DNA from: Fen-1301 sp963786395
GTDB taxonomy: Bacteria > Bacteroidota > Ignavibacteria > Ignavibacteriales > Ignavibacteriaceae
Direction: 5' to 3'
Length of the DNA stretch: 64,000 nucleotides
NCBI GenBank assembly: GCA_963786395.1
Contig: CAWAZD010000002.1
Coordinates: forward strand, 1-64,000
Positions 46,497-56,156 of the stretch are shown piece after piece. The notes below the pieces were generated by a model. The model saw nothing but the letters and a program-made list of their open reading frames with translations. It searched no databases and had not been told where the DNA came from. Position 1 is the stretch's first letter, and each line of letters begins with the position of its first letter. The translations under genes were made by a program, and so were the position numbers.

Positions 46497-46904
46497 ATGG
46501 AAAAGAAAATAAGAGTATTAGTTGCAAAAGCAGGTCTGGACGGACATGACAGAGGAGCCAAAGTTATTGCTGCCGCATTAAGGGATGCAGGTATGGAAAT
46601 TATTTATACCGGTCTAAGACAAACGCCTGAAATGATTGTGGAAGCTGCAGTCCAGGAAGACGTGGATGTAATCGGGATTAGTATACTTTCCGGTGCACAC
46701 ATGACATTGTTCCCCAAAATATTAAATCTTATGAAGACAAAAGGGATCGAGGATGTTTTGCTTACCGGCGGGGGCATAATACCTGAAGAAGATATAAAAC
46801 AATTAAAAGAATTAGGAGTAGGGGAACTGTTTACACCTGGTGCGTCTACAGTTAATATTGCGGATTACATAAAACAATGGGTGTCAAAACATCCAAAGGA
46901 ATAG
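46497..46904 (+). CDS. Stand-alone cobalamin-binding subunit (methylmalonyl-CoA mutase type)
   Basis: 135 residues, a B12-binding domain alone. VLVAKAGLDGHDRGAKVIAA holds the DxHxxG motif whose His ligates cobalt. GISILSGAH and VLLTGGGIIPEED are the other two conserved loops. This equals the C-terminal domain of methylmalonyl-CoA or isobutyryl-CoA mutase as a separate subunit. The large subunit must be encoded elsewhere. Ribosome site AAGGAAC is ahead of ATG 46497. Confidence 0.88.
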   Translation: MEKKIRVLVAKAGLDGHDRGAKVIAAALRDAGMEIIYTGLRQTPEMIVEAAVQEDVDVIGISILSGAHMTLFPKILNLMKTKGIEDVLLTGGGIIPEEDIKQLKELGVGELFTPGASTVNIADYIKQWVSKHPKE

Positions 46905-47094
46905 AAATATTTTAATTAGATAAATATATAAAGGGGTTTTACATAGACATAGCATGATTATTTATTAATTTAAACCAATCTTCAACGAAAACTCCTATAA
47001 CCTCTAAGTCGGGATTTCCAAATACATAAGAATAAAAAGAGGAAGAAAACTCTTAAATTTTCGGAATTTATATGTGGGAATATTAAATTTGCAA

Positions 47095-47649
47095 ATGGAA
47101 TTAAGTGAAATTATAATAATCGCCGTAGGTCTTTCTTTAGATGCATTTGCAGTAGCTTTAGGCGTTGGTGCATTGGGAAGAATTGGCGGGCACAGGGGGG
47201 CAGTCAGGTTAGCTTTCCATTTCGGTTTATTTCAGTTTTTAATGCCGGTAATTGGGTGGTATTCAGGTGTCAAAATTGAACCATATATAAGCAAAATAGA
47301 TCATTGGGTTGCTTTTTCCCTTCTGTTTTTTGTAGGTTCGAAAATGATATGGGAAGCATATAATACGGAAGTGTATTTAAGAAAAGATCCTTCAAAGGGA
47401 AAGGAAATGGTTTTACTTTCTGTAGCTACAAGTATTGATGCCCTTGTGGTCGGATTCAGTCTGGCTATTTTAAGAATAAGTATCTGGTACCCGGGATTTA
47501 TTATAGGCATAGTTACTGCGGTATTTTCTATATCAGGTATTTATCTTGGAAAAGTCATTGGTGACAGGATAGGAAGAAAAATGGAATTCATAGGGGGTCT
47601 TGTAATTATTGGTATTGGCACAAGAATATTATTGCTGCATTTCTTATAA
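47095..47649 (+). CDS. mntP: Manganese efflux pump MntP
   Basis: About 184 residues with six membrane helices arranged as two related halves. The Asp-bearing motifs are GLSLDAFAVALGVG near the N-terminus and ATSIDALVVGFSLA in the second half; in E. coli such Asp residues are needed for Mn export. The start is uncertain: ATG 47095 gives the family length, while an in-frame GTG at 47074 lies ahead of a TAAATTTGC box (47084-47092). If that box is the promoter the mRNA would be nearly leaderless. Confidence 0.88.
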   Translation: MELSEIIIIAVGLSLDAFAVALGVGALGRIGGHRGAVRLAFHFGLFQFLMPVIGWYSGVKIEPYISKIDHWVAFSLLFFVGSKMIWEAYNTEVYLRKDPSKGKEMVLLSVATSIDALVVGFSLAILRISIWYPGFIIGIVTAVFSISGIYLGKVIGDRIGRKMEFIGGLVIIGIGTRILLLHFL

Positions 47650-47737
47650 GTCAGGAAATATATCGACCACATATAAATATTGAAGTTTAATCTGTTTAAT
47701 CATAATTTTGAGATTGAAAATTAGGAGGCCTTTAACT

Positions 47738-48208
47738 ATGGCTGAACAACTTGAAGTCTCAGTAAATCTTACCAATCAGAAAGTTAAATTTGCGGGAAGC
47801 GCCAGAGACAACCAATTAATTAATATTGATTATATCCCGCCTATAGGTGATGGTGAAGGGTTCACTTCACTTGAATTACTGCTTATTAGTCTAGCATCAT
47901 GCAGCGGCACATCGGTACTTTCCCTTCTTCGAAAAATGAAAAAAGAAATTTCTGGTTTCAGGGTGAACGCTAAGGGAATAAGAAGGGAAGTACACCCACT
48001 TTCATTTCAGAGCATAAATCTTGAGTTTGTGTTATTCTCTAATGATACAGTAAATATAGATTTAGAAAAGGTGATAAAACTTTCAGAAGAATATTATTGT
48101 CCTGTTTGGAATATGGTAAAGCAAAGCGTTGTTATTAATTGTGATTATAAAATTATAACTTATGAGCATGGAGATTCTTTAAAAGCAGATAAAATGGAAA
48201 TCCATTAA
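47738..48208 (+). CDS. OsmC-family protein
   Basis: About 156 residues. OsmC/Ohr proteins reduce organic hydroperoxides with two Cys. Here SLASCSGTSVLSLLRKM and EEYYCPVWNMVKQS place both Cys in the expected helices. AGGAGG 12 bases before ATG 47738 decides the start over an in-frame ATG at 47708. The gene is convergent with the acyl-CoA synthetase and 21 bases away. Whether the true substrate is a peroxide cannot be told. Confidence 0.88.
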   Translation: MAEQLEVSVNLTNQKVKFAGSARDNQLINIDYIPPIGDGEGFTSLELLLISLASCSGTSVLSLLRKMKKEISGFRVNAKGIRREVHPLSFQSINLEFVLFSNDTVNIDLEKVIKLSEEYYCPVWNMVKQSVVINCDYKIITYEHGDSLKADKMEIH

Positions 48209-48229
48209 TTATTTAAGGACGTTGGGATA

Positions 48230-50035
48230 TTAACTATACATTTCTTCAATAAGATATCCGTAGCGTTCCTCAACTAATTTACGTTTTACTTTCAAACTTG
48301 GTGTAATTTCTCCGTTTTCAATTGTGAATGGGTGATCGAGCAAAGTAAACTTCCTAACCCGTTCATAATTAGCCAGTTGCTTCTGGAACTTAGACATATC
48401 CTTATCTATCAGGTCATGAATTTCCTTTTTGTTGACAAGATCTTTATTGCTTTTATATTCAATTTTATGTGAATCAGCATACTCACGCAGAGCACCAAAG
48501 TCCGGAACTATTATAGCGCTAAGGAACATCCGCCTGTCACCTATAAGGACAAACTCATCAATATATATGCTTGTAAGAAAGAGATTTTCAATATGGGCGG
48601 GAGCAATATATTTGCCTGCCGTAGTTTTGAATAAATGTTTTTTACGTTCTGTGATAAAAAGAAATCCATCGTTATCGAGATGGCCGATATCACCTGTATG
48701 GAGCCAGCCGTTTTTAAGAGTTTCATCGGTTTCTTTTTTATTCTTGTAATAACCTAACATAACATTAGGACCTTTGGCAAGTATTTCCCCATCCGCACCG
48801 AATTTAATCTGAATACCAGGTAACAGTTTTCCAACTGATCCGAATTTATAGTCGTCAAGTCTATTTCCTGCAATAATCGGAGACGCTTCTGTCAAACCAT
48901 AACCCTCGAGGATAATAATTCCCATTGCTTCAAAGAATTCCCCGATCTCTTTTTGGAGGGCAGCTCCTCCAGAGATAAAGAATCTAAGCTTGCCTCCAAG
49001 TTTATCCCTTAATTTTGAGAGTACCAGTTTGTCTGCAACTTTCCTTTTAAGTGCTAAGGCAACCGAAAGACTTTTCCCTTTCTTAGCAGCCATATATTGT
49101 CTTCCAATCTCCATTGCCCAATGGAATACTTTTTGCTTTTTCTCAGATTGAGTTTCGACAGTACGAATAATTTTGGAATGTATTCTTTCAAAAAGACGCG
49201 GAACTGTAGTAACAAAAGTTGGTTTAACTTCAACAATATTATTTGGAACTGCTTCAATTGATTCGGCAAAATAAATTGTACCCCCCGAAGAGAATCCGGT
49301 ATAGTAACCGGCCATTCTTTCAAAGATGTGACAAAATGGCAGAAAAGAAAGGAGTACATCGTCTTTTGTAATTGGATAGTCTTCAAGTGTAGCATTTACA
49401 TTTGAAAGAATATTCTTGTGTGAGAGCATTACTCCTTTTGGTTCACCAGTTGTACCGGAAGTATATATAATTGTGCAAAGATCATTTTCGGCAACTTTGC
49501 TAAAACTTTCTTTCAAATAGCCCGGATGATTTTTCCCGAATAATTCTCCCATCTCCTGGATTTGTCGAAAAGAATATATTTTCTGAACATCAGACTCGAC
49601 ATCTTTCTCATTCATAATAATTATGAAACTTAGATGATGACAATTTGATTTTATTTTCAGAACTTTATTTAACTGGAATTTATTCGAAATGATTATTCCC
49701 TTTGCTTCTGAATTATTAAGAATAAACTTAACGGACTCTGCAGTTAAAGAAGGATATAGGGGGACATCCACAGCACCCAATCCAAGAATAGCCATATCTG
49801 AGAAAATCCACTCAGGTCGATTCTCAGCCATAATAGCTAATTTATCTCCCTGTTTAATTCCGATAGCGGCTAGTCCATGTGCAAATTGTTCAGTCTCATT
49901 CTTGAGATCATTATAAGTAATCCCCTCATATTTGCCATTCACTTTACTAAAGAGGAATTTTTTATCGTTCTTGAATTCTTCTGTCAGAAATTTGAATAGT
50001 TCAGGAATTGTTTTGTTCTTTTTCAGCAGGGCCAT
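48230..50035 (-). CDS. Long-chain acyl-CoA synthetase (AMP-binding)
   Basis: About 601 residues. Activates fatty acids to acyl-CoA through an acyl-adenylate. The phosphate-binding motif is CTIIYTSGTTGEPKGVMLSH (about 190-209). It is followed by VTTVPRLFERI, FISGGAALQKEIGEFFEAMG, EGYGLTEASPIIAGN, and the hinge motif NGWLHTGDIGHLDNDGFLFI. It is of the subgroup with a large C-terminal insertion (AMP-forming FAA1/FadD15-like). ATG 50035 is preferred to the in-frame TTG two codons ahead. It is transcribed divergently from the dehydrogenase; the 280-base gap shows nothing else. Confidence 0.92.
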   Translation of the reverse strand: MALLKKNKTIPELFKFLTEEFKNDKKFLFSKVNGKYEGITYNDLKNETEQFAHGLAAIGIKQGDKLAIMAENRPEWIFSDMAILGLGAVDVPLYPSLTAESVKFILNNSEAKGIIISNKFQLNKVLKIKSNCHHLSFIIIMNEKDVESDVQKIYSFRQIQEMGELFGKNHPGYLKESFSKVAENDLCTIIYTSGTTGEPKGVMLSHKNILSNVNATLEDYPITKDDVLLSFLPFCHIFERMAGYYTGFSSGGTIYFAESIEAVPNNIVEVKPTFVTTVPRLFERIHSKIIRTVETQSEKKQKVFHWAMEIGRQYMAAKKGKSLSVALALKRKVADKLVLSKLRDKLGGKLRFFISGGAALQKEIGEFFEAMGIIILEGYGLTEASPIIAGNRLDDYKFGSVGKLLPGIQIKFGADGEILAKGPNVMLGYYKNKKETDETLKNGWLHTGDIGHLDNDGFLFITERKKHLFKTTAGKYIAPAHIENLFLTSIYIDEFVLIGDRRMFLSAIIVPDFGALREYADSHKIEYKSNKDLVNKKEIHDLIDKDMSKFQKQLANYERVRKFTLLDHPFTIENGEITPSLKVKRKLVEERYGYLIEEMYS

Positions 50036-50317
50036 AACCAAAATTGGAAATTGTTGGGCACATCAAGAACCACATTCAGAGTGCGAGTTAATAAATAAAA
50101 ATATTTAGATAATAAATATAATAATAAAAATTATTATAGTCTGTTTCCGATATGACATAACAGACTAAAGTGATCAATAATAAATGAACCTTTGAAATAC
50201 TATTATCATACAATTGTGGCTTTAACTAAGTCAATACTAAATATCCAGTGCTTTGCTTATCAGGGGCAAAAGCCGTAATTTTCTTAACAATTTTTTGAAA
50301 AAACACGGAGACAGCTG

Positions 50318-51880
50318 ATGAAAGTTAAGCCATTCAAGAACGAAACAATAATGGATTTTTCGAAAAAAACGAACATTGAAAAACAACAAAAAGCGCTTGA
50401 CGGAGTAAGAAAAAAATTAGGTAAAACCTATGATATAATCATAGGAGGTAAGAAATTTAAGACTGGCAATAAAATAAATTCATATAACCCATCTAATAAG
50501 AATGAAATAGTTAGTAGCTTTTATAAGGGTACACCAAAACTGGCGGATAAAGCTGTAGAGACCGCAAATAAAAAGTTTAATGAGTGGAAAAATGTACCGG
50601 CAGTGGAAAGAGCCGGATATTTATTCAGAGCAGCAAATATTGCAAGGAAAAGAAGGTTTGAAATAAATGCATGGATGGTTGTTGAAGCAGGGAAAAATTT
50701 CACTGAAGCAGATGCAGATACCGCCGAGGCAATAGATTTTCTTGATTTCTATGGAAGGGAAATGCTCCGATATTCACAAAAACAACCAATAACCCCAGTG
50801 CCAGGAGAAAATAATGAATTGGTTTATATTCCCCTTGGAGTGGGTGTTGCTGTACCACCCTGGAATTTCCCTTTTGCAATACTAGTTGGTATGTCATCCG
50901 CTGCAATAGTAACAGGTAATACAGTAGTACTGAAACCATCAAGCGATACTCCAATGATGGGAAGAATATTTTATGAAATAATGGAAGAAGCAGGTTTGCC
51001 AGCCGGTGTTTTAAACTTTCTTCCCGGTTCGGGTGCTGAGGTTGGTGATAGATTGGTATCACATCCTAAAGTCAGATTTATTTCTTTCACAGGTTCGATG
51101 GAAGTTGGAATACATATAAATGAATTGGCTGCAAAAGTGCAGCCAGGACAGATCTGGCTTAAGCGTGTTGTAGCTGAAATGGGAGGTAAGGATAGTATAA
51201 TTGTTGATAATGAAACAGATATTGACGTTGCCGTAAAAGGTGTGGTTGTTTCTGCATTCGGTTTTCAGGGGCAGAAATGTTCAGCATGCTCCAGGGCAAT
51301 AGTGGACCAATCAGTTTATAGTGAATTTGTAAAGAAAATAAAAATAGAGGTTGAAAAGATTAAAGTCGGTCCGGCAGAGGAAAATTATCCTGCAGGTCCG
51401 GTGATAAACCAGAATGCTGAAAGGAATATTCTTAATTATATTAAAGTTGGGAAAAAAGAAGGAAAATTATTAACAGGCGGGATAAAAGTTGATATAAGAG
51501 GATATTATATTGCGCCTACTGTTATAATAGACATTAAACCAGAGTCAAGAATTTCGCAGGAAGAAATATTTGGACCTGTGCTTGGTGTAATTAAATCCCG
51601 AAATTTTGAGGAAAGCTTAAAGATAGCAAATAACACAAAATTTGGTCTTACTGGAGCTGTTTACACTAAAAACCGTGTGAAACTAGAAAAAGCTAAGAAG
51701 GAATTATTGATAGGGAATCTATATTTTAACAGGAAATGTACCGGAGCCATGGTAGGCGGTCACCCTTTTGGAGGGTTTAATATGTCTGGTACTGATTCAA
51801 AAGCCGGCGGTAGAGATTACCTTTTGTTATTTATGCAGGGTAAATTGTTGAGCGAGAAAATCGGAGTTGCCGAAAAATAA
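50318..51880 (+). CDS. pruA: 1-pyrroline-5-carboxylate dehydrogenase
   Basis: 520 residues, aldehyde dehydrogenase fold. Oxidises glutamate semialdehyde to glutamate in proline breakdown. Substrate/NAD motifs are AVPPWNFPFAILVGM, FTGSMEVGIHI, VAEMGGKDSIIVD (general base Glu), GQKCSACSRAIVD (catalytic Cys), EIFGPVLGVIKSR and GHPFGGFNMSGTDSKAGG. The KRVVAEMGGKD and GQKCSACSR stretches point to the P5C dehydrogenase group rather than other ALDHs. No proline dehydrogenase gene is nearby. sucC follows after 16 bases. Confidence 0.88.
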   Translation: MKVKPFKNETIMDFSKKTNIEKQQKALDGVRKKLGKTYDIIIGGKKFKTGNKINSYNPSNKNEIVSSFYKGTPKLADKAVETANKKFNEWKNVPAVERAGYLFRAANIARKRRFEINAWMVVEAGKNFTEADADTAEAIDFLDFYGREMLRYSQKQPITPVPGENNELVYIPLGVGVAVPPWNFPFAILVGMSSAAIVTGNTVVLKPSSDTPMMGRIFYEIMEEAGLPAGVLNFLPGSGAEVGDRLVSHPKVRFISFTGSMEVGIHINELAAKVQPGQIWLKRVVAEMGGKDSIIVDNETDIDVAVKGVVVSAFGFQGQKCSACSRAIVDQSVYSEFVKKIKIEVEKIKVGPAEENYPAGPVINQNAERNILNYIKVGKKEGKLLTGGIKVDIRGYYIAPTVIIDIKPESRISQEEIFGPVLGVIKSRNFEESLKIANNTKFGLTGAVYTKNRVKLEKAKKELLIGNLYFNRKCTGAMVGGHPFGGFNMSGTDSKAGGRDYLLLFMQGKLLSEKIGVAEK

Positions 51881-51896
51881 ATTTAAAGGAAGACTT

Positions 51897-53111
51897 ATGA
51901 AAATTCATGAATATCAAGCCAAAGAAATTCTAAAAAAATATAATGTACCAGTTCAGGATGGACTTGCAATAAAATATATGTCCGAATTTGACAACGCAAT
52001 ACAACAGTTGCAAAATCGGGGTATAAACCAATATGTGGTTAAATCTCAGATTCATGCCGGCGGCAGAGGAAAAGGAAAAATTTACAACCCAGGAGATCGT
52101 GAGGAACTGATTCTTGAGGGAGGGGTTAAATTTACCACTGATGCTGCCAAGGCTAAAGAATACGCGAGTAAAATGCTTGGTAATCTTTTAGTGACGCATC
52201 AAACCGGCCCTGAAGGTAAAATAGTAAAGACATTATTTATCGCAGAAGGTCTTGATTACAGGAAAGAACTCTATCTTGGAATTTTGCTAGATCGGGCAGT
52301 TTCTAAAAACGTAATAATGGCTTCTACAGAAGGCGGAGTTGAAATAGAAAAAGTTGCTGCCGAAACTCCTGAAAAAATAATCAAGGAATGGATTGATCCT
52401 GCTTCAGGTTTAATGCCATTCCAGGCTAAGAAATTAGGATTTGCATTAGGCCTTGAAGGTGAAGCATTTAAAAATTTCATACGTTTCATTCCACTGTTAT
52501 TTAAAGCATATGTTGAGACTGATGCCTCTTTACTGGAAATAAATCCACTTATTATTACAAATGACAACAGAATTATTGCCCTGGATGCAAAAGTAAACAT
52601 TGATGATAATGCACTTTTCCGACATAAAGACTATGAAGAAATGAGGGATTTCAATGAAGAGGATCCTCTTGAAATTGAAGCTTCCAAGTTTAACCTTAAT
52701 TATATTAAACTTGACGGTAATGTTGGATGTATGGTAAATGGTGCAGGTTTGGCCATGGCTACTATGGATATTATCAAACTTGCCGGAGGGGAACCAGCCA
52801 ACTTTCTTGATGTTGGAGGTACTGCAAATAAAACGACAGTTGCCAATGGTTTCAAAATAATTCTCTCGGATCCTAATGTGAAAGCTATATTAATTAATAT
52901 CTTCGGCGGAATTGTTAGGTGTGATCGGGTAGCACAGGGAGTGATTGATGCTGCTTCTGAAATGCGAATAAATGTACCTATTGTGGTGAGGTTAGAAGGT
53001 ACCAATGCTAAAGAGGCTGGGGAACTTTTACAAAATTCAAAGCTAAACTTTGTAGTTGCAGGCAGTTTAAAGGATGCAGCTGAAAAAGTTACATCAGTTC
53101 TTAAAAAGTGA
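51897..53111 (+). CDS. sucC: Succinyl-CoA synthetase beta subunit
   Basis: 404 residues. An ATP-grasp protein that makes ATP or GTP from succinyl-CoA in the TCA cycle. MKIHEYQAKEILKKYNVPV is the family start, so ATG 51897 is used. KSQIHAGGRGKG binds nucleotide. LLEINPLIIT, NGAGLAMATMDIIKLAGG and NIFGGIVRCDRVAQG are conserved. The alpha subunit gene sucD, often next, is not here. Ribosome site AAAGGAAG is present. Confidence 0.94.
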   Translation: MKIHEYQAKEILKKYNVPVQDGLAIKYMSEFDNAIQQLQNRGINQYVVKSQIHAGGRGKGKIYNPGDREELILEGGVKFTTDAAKAKEYASKMLGNLLVTHQTGPEGKIVKTLFIAEGLDYRKELYLGILLDRAVSKNVIMASTEGGVEIEKVAAETPEKIIKEWIDPASGLMPFQAKKLGFALGLEGEAFKNFIRFIPLLFKAYVETDASLLEINPLIITNDNRIIALDAKVNIDDNALFRHKDYEEMRDFNEEDPLEIEASKFNLNYIKLDGNVGCMVNGAGLAMATMDIIKLAGGEPANFLDVGGTANKTTVANGFKIILSDPNVKAILINIFGGIVRCDRVAQGVIDAASEMRINVPIVVRLEGTNAKEAGELLQNSKLNFVVAGSLKDAAEKVTSVLKK

Positions 53112-53234
53112 GATTTTAGCCTGTTTTGATAGTTTTGTCAAGAATATTTATATAAAGTTAATAAAAATCAACTTGATTTTGGGTTTATTTAACTATACTT
53201 TTTATTAAACCTTTTATTCCATTAGGAGTTGTTA

Positions 53235-54653
53235 ATGTCATTTTTTGACTCTTATTTAAATAACGATGACGACCTTCCTGTAGAAAAACATAATATTGAA
53301 GAAGAGATTAAACGAATAAAGGAAGTTGCAGATCATGGAAGCCTTTATTCTTCAGTGGAATCAGTAGAAGAAATTCTCCAATTATGTTTAGAAAGTGAAC
53401 GATACGATGATAGCCTTTTTCTTTCGAATAAACTAGTGGAAATATTTCCATACAATTCAGAATATTGGCTTAAAAAAGGTATTTCTTTAAATGGCTTATT
53501 CCGATTTGAAGAAGCTATGACATGTTATACAAAATCACTATCACTTAATCCCCTTGATTCAGAGGCAATGATTGATAAAGCTGCAGCAGAAGAGAATCTA
53601 GGATTATATGAACAAGCCAGAGAATCATTAGACTCGGTTCTGATTAATGATCCTCATAATGAAGAAGCCCTTTTTAGTATTGGATTACTACTTCAAAGAC
53701 AAGAAAAATTTGACTCTGCTGTAAAATATTTTAAGAAAGCTCTGGAAATCGTACCAGACTATTCAGAGGCATATTATGAACTCGGTTATTGTTATGAGAA
53801 TTTAGAACAGTTTGAACGTGCCCTTGATGTGTATGAAAAATATATTCAACTTGAACCATACAGTGCAAACGGTTATTACAACAGGGGCATTATTTATGTA
53901 AAGCTCAATATGCTTGAAAAAGCTGTAGATAGTTATGAATTGGCACTTGCAGTGAAAGAGGACTTCGCAAGCGCATGGTTTAATAAAGGGAACGCTCTTG
54001 CTGATCTTGGAAGATTCCAGCAGGCAATTGATTCTTTTAAAGAGGCATTGAAACTCGATAGTACTGATGAATCATGTTGTTTTAATATTGGAAATATTTA
54101 TGAAGAACTTGGCGATCTGGCTAATGCAGTGAAATTTTATACCGATGCTATAAAAACTAATGATGCATATTATGAAGCCTTTCTTTCGAGGGGATTTTGT
54201 TATGATACTCTTGGCAAATACCACCTTGCTTTAAAAGATTTCAATAAAGCAATTTCGCTATCCCAGGATTGTGCCGAAGCCTGGTATGCAAAAGCCGATC
54301 TAGAATATTCGCTTGGACAACTTCAGGCAGCAGTTGAAAGCTATACTGCAGCTCTTAAGATTGAGCCGGAAAATTTTCAGGTTTGGTTCAATCTTGCTGA
54401 AACTTTTTTTGAACTTGGGGACTGGCTTGAGTCAATGAATGCATATAACCAATGTTTACTCATTAATTCTGTAGATGCTGCTTCACATTACGGGAAAGCT
54501 AAAGTAAATTTTATAATCAGCAGACCAAAAGAAGCAATTGAGTGTCTTAAAACTGCTTTCTCTCTAGATCCTGAATTCAGATCCGAGTTTGCAAAAGAAT
54601 ATCCTGAGATAAAATCTTCTAAACTCTTCAAAAAGCTGCTTGGGGAATTTTGA
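53235..54653 (+). CDS. TPR-repeat protein
   Basis: About 472 residues made almost wholly of tetratricopeptide repeats, a dozen or so, for example AYYELGYCYENLEQFERALD, GYYNRGIIYVKLNMLEKAVD and AWFNKGNALADLGRFQQAID. The start has an acidic stretch (YLNNDDDLPVEKHN) and no signal peptide, so it is cytoplasmic. It is a scaffold for protein contacts; no partner can be named. AGGAGTTG precedes the start; ATG 53235 and the in-frame TTG 53229 are both possible. Confidence 0.88.
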   Translation: MSFFDSYLNNDDDLPVEKHNIEEEIKRIKEVADHGSLYSSVESVEEILQLCLESERYDDSLFLSNKLVEIFPYNSEYWLKKGISLNGLFRFEEAMTCYTKSLSLNPLDSEAMIDKAAAEENLGLYEQARESLDSVLINDPHNEEALFSIGLLLQRQEKFDSAVKYFKKALEIVPDYSEAYYELGYCYENLEQFERALDVYEKYIQLEPYSANGYYNRGIIYVKLNMLEKAVDSYELALAVKEDFASAWFNKGNALADLGRFQQAIDSFKEALKLDSTDESCCFNIGNIYEELGDLANAVKFYTDAIKTNDAYYEAFLSRGFCYDTLGKYHLALKDFNKAISLSQDCAEAWYAKADLEYSLGQLQAAVESYTAALKIEPENFQVWFNLAETFFELGDWLESMNAYNQCLLINSVDAASHYGKAKVNFIISRPKEAIECLKTAFSLDPEFRSEFAKEYPEIKSSKLFKKLLGEF

Positions 54654-54745
54654 TAATTAAGTCACATTTAGTATAATTATTTTTGCTCTGTTTAGTGACT
54701 AATGTATATTTAACCTGTTCGATTAATAAATTATTAAAACTCTAA

Positions 54746-55618
54746 ATGAAAAATTCCTTTCATCTTAATACAAAAATAATCGGTCTATTAGGCCATCCTA
54801 TAAAGCAATCATACTCTCCTTTTATTCATAATGTTACTATTGAATTAAAATCACTTGATTATATTTATCTGCCTTTTGATGTCCCATCAGCAAATCTGAA
54901 AAATGCTCTTAAGGGAATGGTAGCGCTTGGTATTAAAGGGTTCAATATTACAATCCCTCACAAAGAGAATATACTTCAGTATATGAATGATGTATCGGAA
55001 GAGGCTTCAATAATAGGGTCAATTAATACTGTCGTAAACGATCTGGGCAAACTGACCGGGTACAATACCGATGTAAATGGAGTTTTTGAAACTCTGAATC
55101 CCTATAAAGATGATATAAATGGAAAAATTGTCAGCGTTGTTGGTGCCGGTGGATCAGCACGTGCCGTGATTTATACACTTATCAGATATTTCAAACCTGC
55201 AAATATTCATATAATTAACAGGACAGAACAAAGGGCTGATGCTCTTAAGAAATATTTTAATGATAAGATGAAATATGATGGAATTAAAACAAGAGAATTG
55301 TTTCCTCCGGATCTGGTAGAAATATTCAGTAGTTCAAAACTTATTATTAATGCAACTCCTGTTGGAATGTTCCCGGAACAGGATGATATTATTACTGCTT
55401 TAGAGAATTCCTTCACCAAAGACCAAATAGTGTTTGACCTTGTTTATAATCCCCCTGTTACTAAGCTTCTTAAATTAGCATCATCGCGTGGGGCCGAACC
55501 TATAAGTGGTTTAAAGATGCTGGTTCATCAGGCAGCTAAATCGTTTGAACTGTGGACCGGTGAAGAAATGCCGATTGACCAGATATATAAATCGCTGCAG
55601 CTGTTTATAGGGGATTGA
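54746..55618 (+). CDS. aroE: Shikimate dehydrogenase
   Basis: 290 residues. Reduces 3-dehydroshikimate with NADPH in aromatic amino acid synthesis. The substrate site is in HPIKQSYSPFIHN (about 17-29) and FNITIPHKENI (catalytic Lys, about 70-80). GSINTVVNDLGKLTGYNTDV follows, then the NADP loop VVGAGGSARAVIY (about 132-144) and NATPVGMFP. Full length, single gene. Confidence 0.94.
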   Translation: MKNSFHLNTKIIGLLGHPIKQSYSPFIHNVTIELKSLDYIYLPFDVPSANLKNALKGMVALGIKGFNITIPHKENILQYMNDVSEEASIIGSINTVVNDLGKLTGYNTDVNGVFETLNPYKDDINGKIVSVVGAGGSARAVIYTLIRYFKPANIHIINRTEQRADALKKYFNDKMKYDGIKTRELFPPDLVEIFSSSKLIINATPVGMFPEQDDIITALENSFTKDQIVFDLVYNPPVTKLLKLASSRGAEPISGLKMLVHQAAKSFELWTGEEMPIDQIYKSLQLFIGD

Positions 55619-55766
55619 ACTACGGTTACATTCTGAAAACTCAAAGATCTTGTATATCATTCAGGAATCCTTTGTAATTATATTTTATAGATTACTTTCA
55701 AATTATTATAATCTCCAATAATACCCTCAAATTGATCTGTTTACTTAATAAAAGATTAGGAATTTT

Positions 55767-55798
55767 TTTGATCAGTAAGGGTGAATAATTATATTTGC
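55767..55798 (+). promoter_or_regulatory. Consensus Bacteroidota promoter for tRNA-Ser
   Basis: TTTG (55767-55770), 19 bases, then TATATTTG (55790-55797): an exact match to the Bacteroidota consensus. The tRNA starts 11 bases after the box. Confidence 0.8.
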
Positions 55799-55808
55799 AT
55801 GCCACTTT

Positions 55809-55895
55809 GGAAAGGTGCAGGAGTGGCTTAACTGGCACGCCTGGAAAGCGTGTGTACCTTCACGGGTACCGAGGGTTCGAATCCCTCCCTTTCCG
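55809..55895 (+). tRNA. tRNA-Ser (anticodon GGA)
   Basis: An 87-base class II tRNA. Acceptor GGAAAGG (55809-55815) pairs with CCTTTCC (55888-55894). The anticodon stem CACGC/GCGTG encloses loop CTGGAAA with anticodon GGA at 55843-55845. A long variable arm (GTACC/GGTACC region) and the T arm GAGGGTTCGAATCCCTC are clear. Discriminator is G. CCA is not encoded (GCATTA follows). Confidence 0.95.
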
Positions 55896-55909
55896 CATTA
55901 AAATAGAAA

Positions 55910-55950
55910 GCCTCAATTATTTAATCATATAAATAGTTGAGGTTTTTTTT
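55910..55950 (+). terminator. Terminator after tRNA-Ser
   Basis: CCTCAATTATTTA and TAAATAGTTGAGG pair around a short loop, then nine T follow. Located 15 bases past the tRNA. Confidence 0.8.
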
Positions 55951-56156
55951 TGTGCATTTAATAGTTTTTATTATTAAAAAAATATTTGGAAAGGCAAATC
56001 TTTGGGTAAAGTATATTTTTTCATCCACCAGAATAGTTTTTACACTACTTAATCAATTTTATTATCCTTCTATCCCAAAAAGCAGGCAGGGCAATTAATT
56101 ATAATATATTTTTACAGCAGATGTTAATATTAAATTATTTGTGTAAGGAGGCAATC

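Noticed and set aside
51867..51896. Longer start for sucC at 51867
   Set aside because: The ten added residues overlap the end of the dehydrogenase gene and are absent from the family, which begins MKIHEY.
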